DNA of 64,000 bases from Glandiceps talaboti (GCF_964340395.1 NC_135550.1:31654176-31718175), one strand, 5' to 3'. Shown: positions 1-13,483, counted from the first letter of the stretch. Notes: generated from the sequence alone by a model not told the origin. Numbers and translations are program-made.

Positions 1-317
1 ACCATGCATTGTATACCGTCCTATCTTTTGGTTTTCACAATATGTCAGCTTGATTATGCCTGTACGTGTTTGTAATTTATCACCAAATTAAGTTAAGTAG
101 TTATCACGTGAACAAATGCAACGTCTAACTCTTTGAGGGAGATCGACAGGGTTGCCAAAGTCGTGTTTCCATTCATTCTCACTCAGACCACCTGAGTGTA
201 CAGCAAAGGATTTCACTATAAGTTTACACTTCAACTTTGACTAAAATTATGTTTTCGGACTACGATTTGTGAATCTGTCTAACTATTTGAATCATTATCT
301 GCAATTTCATATTGATG

Positions 318-750
318 TCACTTTCTAGTAAATTTGCTCACCATATATTCTTTATAAATATCTTCATGCCTGAAGTCTTCCTCTCCAGAAATCGGACCTT
401 CATAGGGCTTTTCCTTAGGTTTCTCCTTTTCTTTATTTACAGTTTGCTCGGGCTTGTCTTTTGCCTCTTTCGCTGATTCCTTCTCTGCTTTCACAGTTTC
501 TTTAGGCTTCGCATTTTCCTTATTAACCTCTGCCTTTGTTGCCAAAGGTTGTAATGTCTTGTTGTCTGTCTTACTCATATGTTCATCTTCTACTGAAGTC
601 CTTTTAGTAACGTTTGGGCTTATTAAACTTTTTTCGTTAGGCACAGCGTCCTCCTGCTTATGCATACCATTATTAGACGAGCTTTCCCTCCGTCGTGTCC
701 CAACTTCAGGATCGTCTGTTGAGCCATGGGTATTGACAAGCTTGCCGATT
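318..750 (-). CDS. Orphan 3'-terminal coding exon, Lys/Glu-rich, unknown gene
   Basis: An open frame of about 143 codons on the minus strand ends at a stop at 318-320. It is preceded at 751-760 by a good acceptor (pyrimidine run then CAG), so it reads as a last coding exon starting with one base of a split codon. The product is highly charged: the first third is Ser/Thr-rich, the middle is dense in Lys-Glu-Ala-Pro and likely disordered or helical, and the end (around EDFRHEDIYKEYM) looks more ordered. No known domain is recognised. Upstream exons would lie at higher coordinates; none was found with confidence between 751 and 13483. It could also be a fortuitous open frame in charged low-complexity sequence, but the acceptor and compositional bias favour a real exon. 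Confidence 0.35.
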
Positions 751-1283
751 CTGAAAGATAATAACATAATTTGGTTATTTCATTTTTTTTCTTGTATATT
801 TGTAATTTTTATTATTAGTCACCCTCGTCAGTGTTATGCGTGCTGACAAAGATGAATTTCCACGTAAACTATATAGATACATTTTCTAGTACATTCTGTT
901 ATTTATCAAAATGACATAACACCTGGGTACCTTTAATGACAGTGTTAACATATCTTTCATTCGCTCTCTTATAATTTTATGATTCTAGATAAACTATTGG
1001 TGACACTGTGACTCCCATGGTCAGGATCATAGAAATGTCACCTAATAATACATTGTAAATCCAATACAAATGTCAAGTCATCCCTATGTATAGTATGACG
1101 CAAGGATGTATAGTATAGAGACGTGTAACTCTTGTTTTTTTAACTGTATTAAAGCAAATTTTTTTTTTAATTTGTGGTCATGCACATTGAAGTGAGTTAC
1201 AGTACAAATGAGGTTTCTTCAGTTTGGCAATTCACTGGTGGGACACTATTTTTTTCGCATTTCAACTCCACACTAACAATAAC

Positions 1284-1345
1284 GAACACACACACACACA
1301 CACATACACACACACATACATACATACATACATACATACATACAT

Positions 1346-1396
<51 letters not shown>

Positions 1397-1423
1397 CATA
1401 CACATACACACACGTTCACACGC

Positions 1424-1485
<62 letters not shown>
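1284..1485. repeat. Compound microsatellite (CA)n-(TACA)n-(CA)n-(TA)n-(CAGA)n
   Basis: Five microsatellite types follow one another with no spacer: CA, CATA, CA, TA and finally a long CAGA run (about 1425-1485). Open frames here are only translations of the repeat. Confidence 0.95.
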
Positions 1486-1597
1486 TCAGACAGCGGGATC
1501 CTTTACCTAATTACATTGACAAGTAATGCCATAGTTTGAATATGAATCCATATGTCTGTGTGAAAATGATAGATGAGAATACACTAGTATAAGATGT

Positions 1598-1762
1598 ATA
1601 TCGAAGTACCATGAGCACCCTAATAGTAGGCTATATAATCGAAGTACCATGAGTACCCTAATAGTAGGCTATATAATCGAAGTACCATGAGTACCCTAAA
1701 TAGGTTATATAATCGAAGTACCATGAGTACCCTAAATAGGCTATATAATCGAAGTACCACGA
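1598..1762. repeat. 34-38-bp minisatellite, about 5 copies
   Basis: Copies share ATCGAAGTACCATGAG followed by TACCCTAA and a TAGG..TATATA end. The first two copies carry an extra TAGTAGG segment that later copies lack, which explains the two unit lengths. Confidence 0.9.
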
Positions 1763-4700
1763 GCGTGGTGGTGTAAACGCCATGTTGGATGAGTGAAACG
1801 CCAAAGTTTAATCTGTAAAGAAATGTTCAAGCCGCTAGTTTCAGATAAGCCACTGTATTGTCGTGGTGGTAGACAGTCACTAAACACCGTACATATTCAC
1901 CAAATATATTTTTTTTTACATTTTACCCTGATGTGTGCACTCATACACGTCTATGGTATACTCCTGATTGGAAGATTTGATCGCGGCCCTCCCCCTGAGC
2001 TCCTCCCTCCTCCCTACATTATGGAATCACCTACCTGTAACTGTCGTCATATTTATGTAAATATATCAAAGTGCATATTATTGACAGTCCTGCTATCGAG
2101 AACACAGTCCATAAAACAGTCCGACCAGCAGAACTAGAATAGAGAATTGAAATGGTTGATGATGAAAACTTCAGTTTGACCTTGCTGATATTGAAGCCAG
2201 ATGGCACGATATTTTTTCTTCAAAAGAGCGAAATGGTGGTGTACAAAAGCATCGCCCTGGGTGATACTTTGAAGACAGCTATAAATAACATGTGCAAACG
2301 TGTCTCCATGCTGACAATAATTCGAAAGAATTCAACGTCTTTTGTCTAAATCTTGTGAAAGATACGTTTGAAAACAAGTCGAAAGTTGTTTTGGAGTTCC
2401 AATTTTTTAAAACCAAAAATCCTGTTTTTTACCCAAAATGCGCATTTCTGATGCGATCATTTTCATTTGAACAATTTTCCACCTACACTCCCTAAGTTAT
2501 GTTCCCACCAAATACCATGGCCTGATCGACCGTTTTCGACTTTACCAGTAAGTTGTTTACATACATACATACACACAGACATTTCACAATGCCTACGCCA
2601 CTATTGAACTTCAGTTGGGTGAGTATGAGGTTCGGTAGCGCTAAAAATGAACCAGTTGGTGTTTAACATCTGTCCTAACGTACCATTTATACTTATTGAG
2701 AAATAAATTATTCAAGCAGAAGTGAGAAAATGATACAATATCCAAACATAGATGTGATCATGATTCAAACAGAATTTACAACCTATCACCACGTAAAGTA
2801 ATTCAACTTTGTGTTTATATCATTGCTCTTCCATCTTGTTCTTCATCACCTTCTCAGCGTCCTGCAGAGTGGTTTTTGTCAGCCCAGGCAAATCACGTCA
2901 TTTTATGTTTAAAGTTCTTGACGATGTAAAAAAAATGTGACATTCATGTTGCATTCTAATGATTTACGATTACTTGCTTCGCCCTGTTAACACTGTTTAC
3001 AGATCGGTTACATTTAGAGATCCCACATACTGGGCTATAATCATGATAATTGAACCAATTTAACTGTATATTTTTACGCCTGATAATTACGTATGTATTC
3101 TTTTCTTTCCAAACTTCACATTTTGGAGAGTGGGGTTTATTTTTGAAACCTTTTCCTTCTTACTTACTTGAGTGTGAGGGGTACAACTGTTCACAGTGCG
3201 CGCTCACAAAAGGATAGCTGACATAGACTGTAAGTATACATGTGTAATCTCAAATGGAGAAGGAGGGGGGGGGGGGCGAAACTATTATAAACAACGGCTT
3301 ACATTTTATGAGTTAGGCTTTACATGTAAAATGAAGCCTTTTGAACCAGGATGAGTCCAGGACATATCAGTTTTAACATTTACATGAACACATCATCCGT
3401 GTGAATTACATAAATTTGTACAACTGCCATCATACTGTGGACAAACGTAAACGAAGTAAACAAATAAATTGGATGACTAAGACTTGGCACAACACGTTGG
3501 ACCAGAAGACACTTGTATTACACATCATGGTTTGATAAGAACAGTTTTATATGGCCTGTTCATGTGTACATGAAATGCCAGGGAAACTGGATCAAATGAT
3601 GGACTGTAATACAAATCTCTGTACTTCCAATATTAATCCAATTCAGTTGTTTACCTTCCCTGTTTGTAACAGGTTCTGTTCGTCCAAGTTCCAATGTCTA
3701 AAGTTGATCAGCTTGCAACGACTAAGCTTACCAAATGAGAATTATACCTCACTAGGTGAATTTATGTAGGTGAGACAGATAAACGCAAACTAAAAATCGT
3801 CGTTTGGTATCGGTGGATAGCAATCTCACTCAAACACATTCAATGTAAAAAGTATGGCAGGCCATGTGTTGTAATAGTCAGTGTTTTATTTCCATGCATA
3901 ACCTCACTATGGTGTATAACACAAACATGGTCGTAGCATGTGAACACAAAATTACGACAAGCAAATACAACATTTGTTACTTGTCTGTAATTTGTCAAAT
4001 ATGAAAATAAGTTGATGAATTAAAATATGATTTACGGATATAAAAGTGATTCATCAATAACAATATTGAAAATGACCAAAACAAATGTTACATTAACGAA
4101 GATAAATGTGAGTTTAATGATTTTCATTATAAAAATACGTGTACTATAGTAACATTAAAGTTACGAATACAAACATTGATTTATGCCATAAAAATAACGA
4201 TTTCACGAATACAAATGTGTAAATTAACCAATGAAAACACGAATACAAATGTGATGTTATGCATGAAAATGTGTTTTGTTGAATATTGCAACACATGACC
4301 TGCAATATAAATGTGTTACTTCTCTTTCTAGCTGAAAGTCATAGGGTGACTGAGATCGCCTTGGGTCAAAACGGTATCACATACTCTAGAGATCCGATCG
4401 TTATCACGATGCCATGGCCAGAACAAGAAATATTCTTGTTTCCACGGGAAGTTGGCAGTTTAATATAGTACCAGAGTTGGTTTATTTCTAGTAGTATGGT
4501 ATTTACAATAGTTATTTATTTGTAAAATACTACTAAGATATAACTGATGTACACGTTTCCAAATTTTAGAATTAAATCTCCTGGTAGTAAGTATTGTGCG
4601 ATACAAATATAGTCACAGGTTTACCTGATAGATATAGCCTGAAATCCATGCGGGTTAGATATTTTATATCCGTCTTTCAAAAGGCAAATGTGAAAAATCC

Positions 4701-4802
4701 AATCCACATGGATTTTCCAGGCTACAAGAGATATGTCAATACTAGCATAATTTTTTCGTATAGAGTCCATGATTATAGCTAGCATATAATTACGACTATT
4801 GG

Positions 4803-4845
4803 CAACGACAATCCTCTAGTAAACAACAACAACAACAACAACAGG

Positions 4846-4931
<86 letters not shown>
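4803..4931. repeat. Compound microsatellite (AAC)n-(TA)n-(TG)n
   Basis: A CAA/AAC run is followed by about 30 TA dinucleotides and a TG run. Confidence 0.95.
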
Positions 4932-4979
4932 ATTAAATTTGGGACGGTGTATACAGTTCAATATCTCGGAATACGCGGA

Positions 4980-5082
4980 ATAGTGTAGCGATATCCGTTC
5001 TCAAGTCTACAGGAACGGATCGCAAATTCAAAAATTCAAAATGTCGCGATAGTGTAGCGATAGCCGTTCTCAAGTCTACAAA
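4980..5082. repeat. Imperfect direct duplication, about 65-bp spacing
   Basis: The segment around TAGTGTAGCGATATCCGTTC is repeated about 65 bp later as TAGTGTAGCGATAGCCGTTC, each followed by TCAAGTCTACA. Only two copies are present. Confidence 0.8.
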
Positions 5083-6116
5083 AAGGCTAGTGGGTGGATG
5101 GTGTGGTACCATCAACATATTAGTGAACAGTCACAGACGCTATCAAATAATAGATAAACATACCTGGTCATTGTCACCTTACTGTCACCACAGAACATAC
5201 ACGAATTATTAATGACTACACATAAGCTGCTTGTAGGACTATTTGAAGGTTGTTGGATACCCGTATGTGACTATGAGTTGTAGTCAACTAACAGTAAGCC
5301 TTGTAGAAATGGTAGAGGGTAGCGAATTATGCAAATCAAGTGCTGCCAACGTGGAAAACCTCAATGGCTAAATATATTTTCGTTTGCATTAAATTTGATT
5401 GTATTTTTGGGTGTGTGCAGTATTTGCATTGATAACCGTCTCTATAAGCTTATATGTTGACATGACAAAAACCTGACATCCAGGCATAATGAACAATGCA
5501 AGTAGACTAAAGTCTACGCATGAATGTATTACGAGATATACATCCATGGTCTACGTTTCATTTATTAAACTGTGCTATTATAACCAACGCCTGGAGACGA
5601 GCACATGTATAATGGGCTAAAAAAATGTGTTATGGTCATGGAATAATAATTGAGGTGTTATGTATAAAGTATTTCTCTCCACCCGTCTGTGCTATTTTCA
5701 ACCAAGTAAAACCGTTTTAATCACCATTGTTCTCACCAGACGGTCTTTCTCTTCCATTTCCCTATCTCGTCTTTAAACTTTCTTTCTTAAGTGATTTCTC
5801 CTTTCCTTTGCCATTTTTTCCATAGTCGTAAATCACGGGCCTCTTTACGGCTCCAAAACGTGCTCTGGTTTGCGAGAGGTTCTTTTTTCGTGGGACACTT
5901 TATTTTCTCGAACTAACTACTGACCTGTCATCTCAATTAATCGCCTAATATATGGTTTCGTATACTATAATCGCTTTCTACAACGTATTGTGATGTTATG
6001 CAGATGCAGCGGAAAGCATCTCCTCATGATTCACCATAAGCTTAAAATGGCTAATTATGATAGTATTAGTATAGTCATACCTTGCTTGGTAGTTTTAGTG
6101 TAGTTCAATCCAGGAT

Positions 6117-6282
<166 letters not shown>

Positions 6283-6520
6283 ATAAACATCACCATACAG
6301 GCTGAACTGTTCTCATAAGATTGATCAATTATAGTTTTGATATTCAGTCAGCCAATTTACATCTTGCCGTTCTCAAAAGATATCACATTTCTTCTGCTGA
6401 TGAACTGAGAAATGGCAGCACGTGTTGCCGCAAAGAGGTCATCGCTTACGATGTCGAAAAGAGAGGCCTGTCGTGTTTACGATGCATTTTGCTGTCTGGG
6501 GGTTTATGAATCATTCCGTC

Positions 6521-6728
6521 TAGAACAATCTGATTAAAATCTGATGTAGATGTCGGCTAATCGTTCATTGCTCGTTATTTTGCCTGAATTGACCTTCGTG
6601 GTACATGTTTACGTTTCAGAATAAAAACGTAAACGTACTACGAAGGTCAATTCAGGCAAAATAACGAAGGTAAAATAGCAATGAACGATTAGCCGACATC
6701 TACATCGGATTTTAATCAGATTGTTCTA
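6521..6728. mobile_element. Palindromic MITE, TA target duplication, 208 bp
   Basis: Two arms of about 80-90 bp are inverted copies of each other (left begins GAACAATCTGATTAAAATC, right ends with its complement), separated by a short loop near 6612-6628. TA dinucleotides flank both ends, as expected for Tc1/mariner-type or related transposase. There is no coding capacity. Confidence 0.85.
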
Positions 6729-7335
6729 GAACTGATTATCTCAGAGGTGTATTATCCTGTATCCATTCAAACACGTATACATATTCACTTCTGTCTTAGG
6801 GGCTTTGCTTTTGTACAATGTAGTCTGTCAAGTAAATGGAGAATAAACCACTTGGCAATGTCAGTCATGTAGCTAGTACTACACAGCTCAGCAACATACT
6901 AAAGATCTGTGTCGCAATGTTTCAACATTTAGTCAATCTATTTCAAAGCTAATACAAAAAAAGTTCACGACTTTATCTTTTTTTTTATTGTATTCATTTA
7001 CTTAATTATTTATCACGTAGTTCTTCTTGGATAATTGGTTTCAAGACGTGTACTATTTTATAAAGGACCCTAACATATAACACTCCAAGGTCGGGAGGTC
7101 GAGTTCGTGATAACCTTGGCTTGGAGTCCATGCCCCATTTACATTGTAAAAGCCTCCATGGCATTGATCACAGGTACTCGAATAATACGATTATGAATCA
7201 AATCTCTTAATTATGAGGCTGGAACTGGGGCTCAATATATTAGAAGAGTCTGTCTCATAAATATCTTGAATATGTGAACATGAATCTGAATCTGAGACTA
7301 GATTTATACTCTATCTTGATAAGAACATCAGTCCT

Positions 7336-7366
7336 ATGTTTAACCCGTTAGGTGCGGGTTAAACAT
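7336..7366. other. Perfect 12-bp hairpin
   Basis: ATGTTTAACCCG is followed after 7 nt by its exact reverse complement. No element boundaries are visible around it. Confidence 0.7.
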
Positions 7367-8152
7367 AAAAACTTAAAAAGTCACCAAAACAGACGAAAAA
7401 AACCACAAAACCGCAACAAGACGCTACAATTATTGCAGCTAGAATAAATTTAGTGTCCGAGGTCAAACGAACATCCGGGTATTTCTTACTGTAGCCCTGT
7501 GTATTATATGATACTAAACATCCACGACCGAAATTTGGTCGTACGACCGGTCGTGTAGCGTAGGCATTGAAAACAGTGGTTCATTTTGGGCCGCATATGA
7601 AACTAGTGACTTTATCAAATTTCCTTCGTTTGACGGTTTACTGAGAATTTGCTGTAAACGTTAACTGACATTTCCGCAAGTGAAAACGGATTGTGGCAGC
7701 CCATTTAAAAAAATAAATGAAAACACAATTACTTCTCTTTCACCAGACATACACTTTTCATAACCACTAGCACTGCAGATAACTAGCTCACATGGGATAA
7801 AATAATGTATCATTATATAGGCCTGCAATAAAACTACACTAACACCGATGAAAGGTCAAGAAACGGATTATGAACAGTGTGAAATATTCTTCTTGGCTTG
7901 TTCTACAAATGATATGTGTAAACAACACATACTCTGTAGCTAGCTGTACATTGGGTCTATTTTTATACACAGGACACATATATTACGTTTTTATGGACAG
8001 ACATATTTTGTACTGTGCAATATATGTATTATATGGGTAGGTGTCAAATGTCACTTGCCAGTCATCGAAATGTGACCATGGCGGAGAAACTAGTTGCCGC
8101 GGTCACCTCCATGCTATGTTAAAAATGTGATTTTGGTGTTTCACTATGCAGG

Positions 8153-8251
8153 GCACAGGTACTTGAATCAATCTGTATGATTTTTTTAAATGTATGGTAA
8201 ATAAGACATACATTTTTTTAAAAATCATACAGATTGATTCGAGTACCTGTG
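8153..8251. mobile_element. Small palindromic MITE, about 99 bp
   Basis: Arms starting CACAGGTACTTGAATCAATC are inverted around a short AT-rich centre. A direct repeat ATGCAGG lies immediately outside both ends (8146-8152 and 8252-8258), consistent with a 7-8-bp target duplication of hAT type. A half-copy of the same terminus (ACAGGTACTCGAATAATACG) appears near 7171. Confidence 0.75.
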
Positions 8252-9099
8252 ATGCAGGATGTGGTTATAACTACAATGGAAAATAAGATATGTAATTCCT
8301 AGCAGCTAGAAAGCTTCATGTGAAAATAGAGACCACTCTGTATGGCGTATGCTCAAATATGTATTGGATCACTGTGCATGGCTTACGTGTACTACTACTA
8401 CGATCAGATAGATGGTCTGCGATGTATCTACAAGGACACAAAAGCAAACCTGTGATAATGACAGGTTACGTAATTCAATTACTTATCACAGACACCGGTA
8501 ATTCGTAGCCGCACCGTCATGTATGCAAACACGGAACGTTAGTAGTCAGTTCGTGTTAAAAATACATCGTTGCCCTTACTTACCTAGACGTCTCCAGCTT
8601 CACAGTGTATCACTAAGTAACGCAGGTCATATCTATCGTCGTGTGCACACACAGTATACTGTACATACATAGTAAAGACTAGACTGTAGATAGTAGTCAT
8701 TTCTCTGGTGGGGATATCATGTAACATGTAATTCTTACCTTGCCATTTCGTTAACTTCGTTAAAACAACTGGTTACTCATCCGCAGTTATTTCTTTTCAT
8801 CTTGTAAGCTTGTTGATAGTTGGCAGATCGCTTCGTTGTTTTAATAACAGCTACGTGCGAGACGCCATGATGGACACATCTTCTCTTGTTACCTGTGTAT
8901 ATTGTAAGGAGTGGTTAATAATTTGCATATGATCATTAATATGTTAATTTTCGAGATGTGTAGAAATATGGTAATTTTGTCCCGTATCCCGCTTGGCTTA
9001 TACAATATAGGTGAAGGCCTCATTTCATGTCGACTATCACCATATTTATAGCGGCAATTCTAAAAGTCACTTGAAAATTTTGGTTTCATAATTTGATAA

Positions 9100-9516
9100 T
9101 TGTATTTGTTTCTATACAGGGTGGTTGAGGGCCAAGTACCAGCAATTCAACCAGCGGACTATCTTAAACCCAAAAGATCTATAAAAGCTAGGAAATTTGC
9201 GGACTGTATCTCATCTAACATTGTTGAACAAAGAGTTACTAACAATTCAAAGTGCGTTGAAATTGACAATTGTAAAACTGCTCAATACAAACAGTCATTC
9301 TTTGTAAAAACACTAGTAGACTGGAACCATCTGGACAAAAATACTGTGTGCGCTAAATCTTGTGACGCCTTTAAAATGGCAGTCTCTGTCAAAAACCATT
9401 CTGACTACATACTCTCCCCCGGTGTGTTATTCCTTACCCAGGACCCACACCGTAACTATACAGATACAGATACAGATAAGCGGAGTTCAAGGACATCTAC
9501 TGACAAGTTCATGTAA
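9100..9516 (+). mobile_element. 5'-truncated LINE, reverse transcriptase C-terminal fragment
   Basis: The frame reads LYRVVEGQVPAI...YKQSFFVKTLVDWNHL..., the pattern of the extreme C-terminus of non-LTR retrotransposon polyproteins (CR1/jockey-like: 'hxYKIxxGxV...YxxSFFPRTIxxWNxLP'). Everything upstream (endonuclease and RT catalytic core) is missing, the usual 5' truncation. The 3' end carries a short ACAGAT-type microsatellite tail around 9457-9480. The clade is not resolved; family recognition is from the motif only. Confidence 0.65.
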
Positions 9517-11100
9517 AAGGTATATGAATATGAATGAAGAGTCGAGTCTATTAATAAGGGACTGGTCTGTTCTTTTAGGTCGGGGGTGAATTTGTTTTTG
9601 TGTTTGAAATTGTATTTGTTAATGATGACAAAGAATTAACCCTTGATATAACCATGAAGACATTTGCTAAATTATCCCTTAAAATAGCCATTTGCTGATT
9701 TTCCCTTGAAAAAAACCTGTGGGGTATTTGCCATGAACAATCACTTGAATAGTTAACTATTTGCCAATAGGCATGCATGCTCCCAAGAAGTAACCAAATA
9801 TGATGACATTGATATATTGGAAACTATTAAGTATTATTGACTGGCTCAGTGACCAGTAGATCAGCATCCCAGTCGGCTTTCATATTTTCCTGCAAGATTA
9901 TTTTCGTGCTCTCAAAATATTTCATCCCCCCCCCCAAAAAAAAATGAAACCAAGAATTTTCGTAGCCCCCTCCCGGGTACCTCCGAAGGCCCCCCCCCCC
10001 CTTCCGGGCTACACATAATTTAATGTGTATGCCCCACCCCACTTCAGAAATGTATTGTATGGTACACTATACATTAAACGAACAGTGGAAATCAACTTCA
10101 GCGTCCATACATAACAATGAGAACTTTCTTTAAAAATATACGTGGGCTTTGTGAAAAAGGTCTCACATTGGGCTGTAACCTACACTGAGAGATACTGTAC
10201 CTAGCCAGCAGGATTTTCTCTTTCAATCTTGATTCTGTGCAGAAACAGCATCCCCCAGGATAGCTAGTGGGGAGGGTGTGGGCGGGGATGTAGTAAACAC
10301 TTTAAAAAAAGGACATGTAGGAGGCCATTTATTAACATAACATCCAAACCATACACATTATCGGAAGCCATAGAGTACTTGAAAATTGTCTTCAATACCT
10401 CAATTTTACTCAGGTCAATACATAATGTATAAGAATGTGGAAACACTAAAAGAAAATATATAACGAAGCAATGCCAACGGAAGTTGCGTCACCGTCGCCA
10501 TCACTTAGTAAAAGAGTCTGACGAGGTCGTCAGTTTCCTTCACGCGTGAGTCAAAAGTTTATTGCTTGTTATTGTTAGGAATTCTTTACAGGATAGGAGA
10601 ATCTTATTTTAATTCTACCAATCGTTTTATAAATGTTTTGCTGTATTTCTAATCTGAAGAGAGGGGCAAACTTTTGTGTTCATAATGTAAACAACGTCCA
10701 CTAAGTCCACTAACAAAAACATCTCTCAGAAAGAACTTAATTTTTCTATAATGTTTCTCGTTTGTCAGCAAGCCATATACTACCAATACTATATATTGAG
10801 TGGTTTTCACATATTGATAATTCAAATCTATGTGTACCTTGTTATTTCAAGAACAGTAGTTTTCAATGACAGGGTTTCAGTTTGACTGAAATGATTGCGG
10901 CTGCGAAGTCAAATCTCTATATGTATGCTCTCGGGCAATATCACACTGTGATAGATTTCTTTGAAATTGTAGTACAACTATTTCAGTCTGTTGCATTTGA
11001 TGGGGGTTGATGTATATTAGTCTAAGAGGTACATGTAATTGTATATGTTATAAACTATTCTCAGTTGGAAGAATATTGCACAAAGGGTTTTAAAAAATAG
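9517..11100. other. Intergenic, no gene seen
   Basis: Short open frames lack splice support. C-rich runs occur near 9926 and 9990. A CpG-richer patch around 10480-10560 resembles a promoter or 5' UTR, but no coding exon follows it. Confidence 0.5.
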
Positions 11101-11109
11101 TGCCAATGG

Positions 11110-12074
11110 CACTGTAGCACAACTGTACAGTTTTTAAAATTGTTTATCCACATGCTGATCCGTGCTAGGTATACATGTTCATTTGCTGAATGATTATCCA
11201 GTTGGCTATCCAGCCCTGTTGTTAACTTTGCAATATTCCTGATCATTTGACTGTTGCTATGGGCGTAGTCTTGCTGCTGGGTATACTTGCATATATTTTT
11301 TGAATGTTTATTCATTTGTTTATTAATCCCTGCAGTTATCTTTGCAATATATGTGATCATTTGGCTGTTGCTATGGGCGTGGTCTTGTTGCTAGGAATAT
11401 TTGCTTACACATTGAATGTTTATTCACTTGTCTAAAAATCCGTTATCTTTGTGAAAGACAACACCATTTGACTGTTGCTATTGGCGTGGTCATGGTTGCT
11501 AGGGATGATTGCATACATTTTTTGAATACTCACTTGCCTACCAGATGATGTTATTTTAGCACAATATACTGGCATTTGGTTATTGCTAAGGGTGTGGTAT
11601 GGTTGCCAAGTCCAATTGTGTCAAAATATTTTCAAGAAAATCTGTAGAATAACACTTCTAGAAACAGTTCACCAAATTTCCGTCACATTTTTACACCTAA
11701 TTTGCACATTGCTGATTGCTTAATATTTCTTCATCTATACATCCCCAGATACATCCCCATTAAGTTTCAGCCCAATCTGCTCAATAGTTTTGAAACTAAA
11801 CATTTTTAGCCCTTATTTACATATTACTGATGGAATCATCATGGTATGAACAAATCCTATTCTACACACCCCAAAGAACATTCCCACCAAATTTCAGACC
11901 AATCTGCCAAGAAATTTTGGAGTATAACTTTTCTGACAAAAAAATGACATTTTTGACCAAAATTACATGCCTTTGATGCAATCATTTTGCTTTGAACAAT
12001 TTCCCAACTAGACACAAAAAGTAATGGCCCCACCAAATACCAAGGCCATTGGTATGGTGGTTTTTGAGTTTAAG

Positions 12075-12110
<36 letters not shown>

Positions 12111-12120
12111 ATGCACGCAT

Positions 12121-12178
<58 letters not shown>
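11110..12178. repeat. Dispersed repeat with internal about 110-bp tandem and CA tail
   Basis: The first half contains degenerate tandem units of 107-114 bp, each with TTTGACTGTTGCTATGGGCG or a close variant (11246, 11360, 11467, 11575). The second half (11640-12060) is an AT-rich unit with repeated phrases of the type CCACCAAATTTCAGACCAATCTG. It ends in a CA microsatellite (12080-12178). Related copies lie at about 2370-2590, 34790-35530, 57107-57330 (inverted) and 58543-59000 (inverted). No coding capacity is seen. Confidence 0.7.
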
Positions 12179-12179
<1 letters not shown>

Positions 12180-12924
12180 TGGCTGGACAGACACCACACC
12201 ATTGTCTATAGCACTACTGAATCAGTTCAGTTGTGATAAAAAAGGAAACATCTCATAAAACCTAGCTCCACAAATTGCAGTAGTTAGACCTTTAAATGTC
12301 TAACATTCAGTTTAGCTTCAGTTATCTAGATGTAGTCATGTTTTCACCTAGTTTGTAGCTGTTGCCATTATTTTTTATTTCTCACCATCAATACACATTG
12401 TCTGTATTCCACACCAATGTTGAAACTGACACAATGGAACTGACATCAACAGCAGATCCAGTACATTAAAAACACAGCCAAGGCAAAATATTTACATACA
12501 TCTTAACTATTTTGTTGTTGCGTTGTGTTGTGTAGTGGAGAGGCTACTGACACAATTGGTATAAACATGAGCCTTGGCAAGTGCATTTCATTTAGTGTAA
12601 ATAAAAATAATGTTACAATATTGAAATCAAATATGGCTGCAATTTTTCAAGATGGCCGCCAGAGGGTATTTCAGGTAAATAAAACAAAACTATATTTCAT
12701 TGAATTCATCTGAATACAAGCAGCAGTCCAATTTCTTCCCTAAAAATAAGATGGATTAGAGAAAATGGGTTGTTCTATAAGTTTCTCAGACTTCACTGTA
12801 CTTTTTAACTTATATAGGCTTCTAAACCTTTTTAGTCTGACAATTTTCTATTCTTTTGTGTTCTTTTTATTTCAAATACAAAATAAGAAATAAGCAGTAC
12901 GGGAATGGCAGTTTAAATTCTAAC

Positions 12925-13257
12925 CTTAGCAATGGTCTTTGATATGTCTGTCATTATCCTAACCTCAGCAATGGTCTTTGATATGTCTGTCATTATCCTA
13001 ACCTTAGCAATGGTCTTTGATATGTCTGTCATTATCCTAACCTCAGCAATGGTCTTTGATATGTCTGTCATTATCCTAACCTTAGCAATGGTCTTTGATA
13101 TGTCTGTCATTATCCTAACCTCAGCAATGGTCTTTGATATGTCTGTCATTATCCTAACCTTAGCAATGGTCTTTGATATGTCTGTCATTTTCCTAACCTT
13201 AGCAATGGTCTTTGATATGTCTGTCATTATCCTAACCTTAGCAATGGTCTTTGATAT
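12925..13257. repeat. 39-bp minisatellite, about 8.5 copies
   Basis: The unit includes GCAATGGTCTTTGATATGTC. Because 39 is divisible by three, both strands stay open and give spurious 115-124-residue frames. Adjacent units alternate CTTAGCAATG and CTCAGCAATG, a 78-bp dimer pattern. Confidence 0.95.
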
Positions 13258-13483
13258 CATAATTCAGGGTTTTCAATTCAACGCAACATATACAGTTATT
13301 GGGTAGTTACTTTGCAACAATTATTATCATGGTATTCCATAAAATCTCAAAATGAGATATTAGTATAAATACACCTACTTTTCAAGTCAATGAAGAGCAG
13401 TTATTCACAATGATAATCTTACTGGCTTCTGCTCAATGATTTAAAAAAAAGGCATCACATTAAACTTAAAAATATATTCCTTC

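Noticed and set aside
2850-2905. Minus-strand frame ending TLQDAEKVMKNKMEEQ-stop as a possible terminal exon
   Set aside because: Composition is protein-like, but the acceptor context is weak and no partner exon or family was identified.
8079-8124. ATGGCGGAGAAACTAG start-like sequence with a YY1-like context
   Set aside because: The frame stops after 14 codons with no usable donor, so no gene can be supported.
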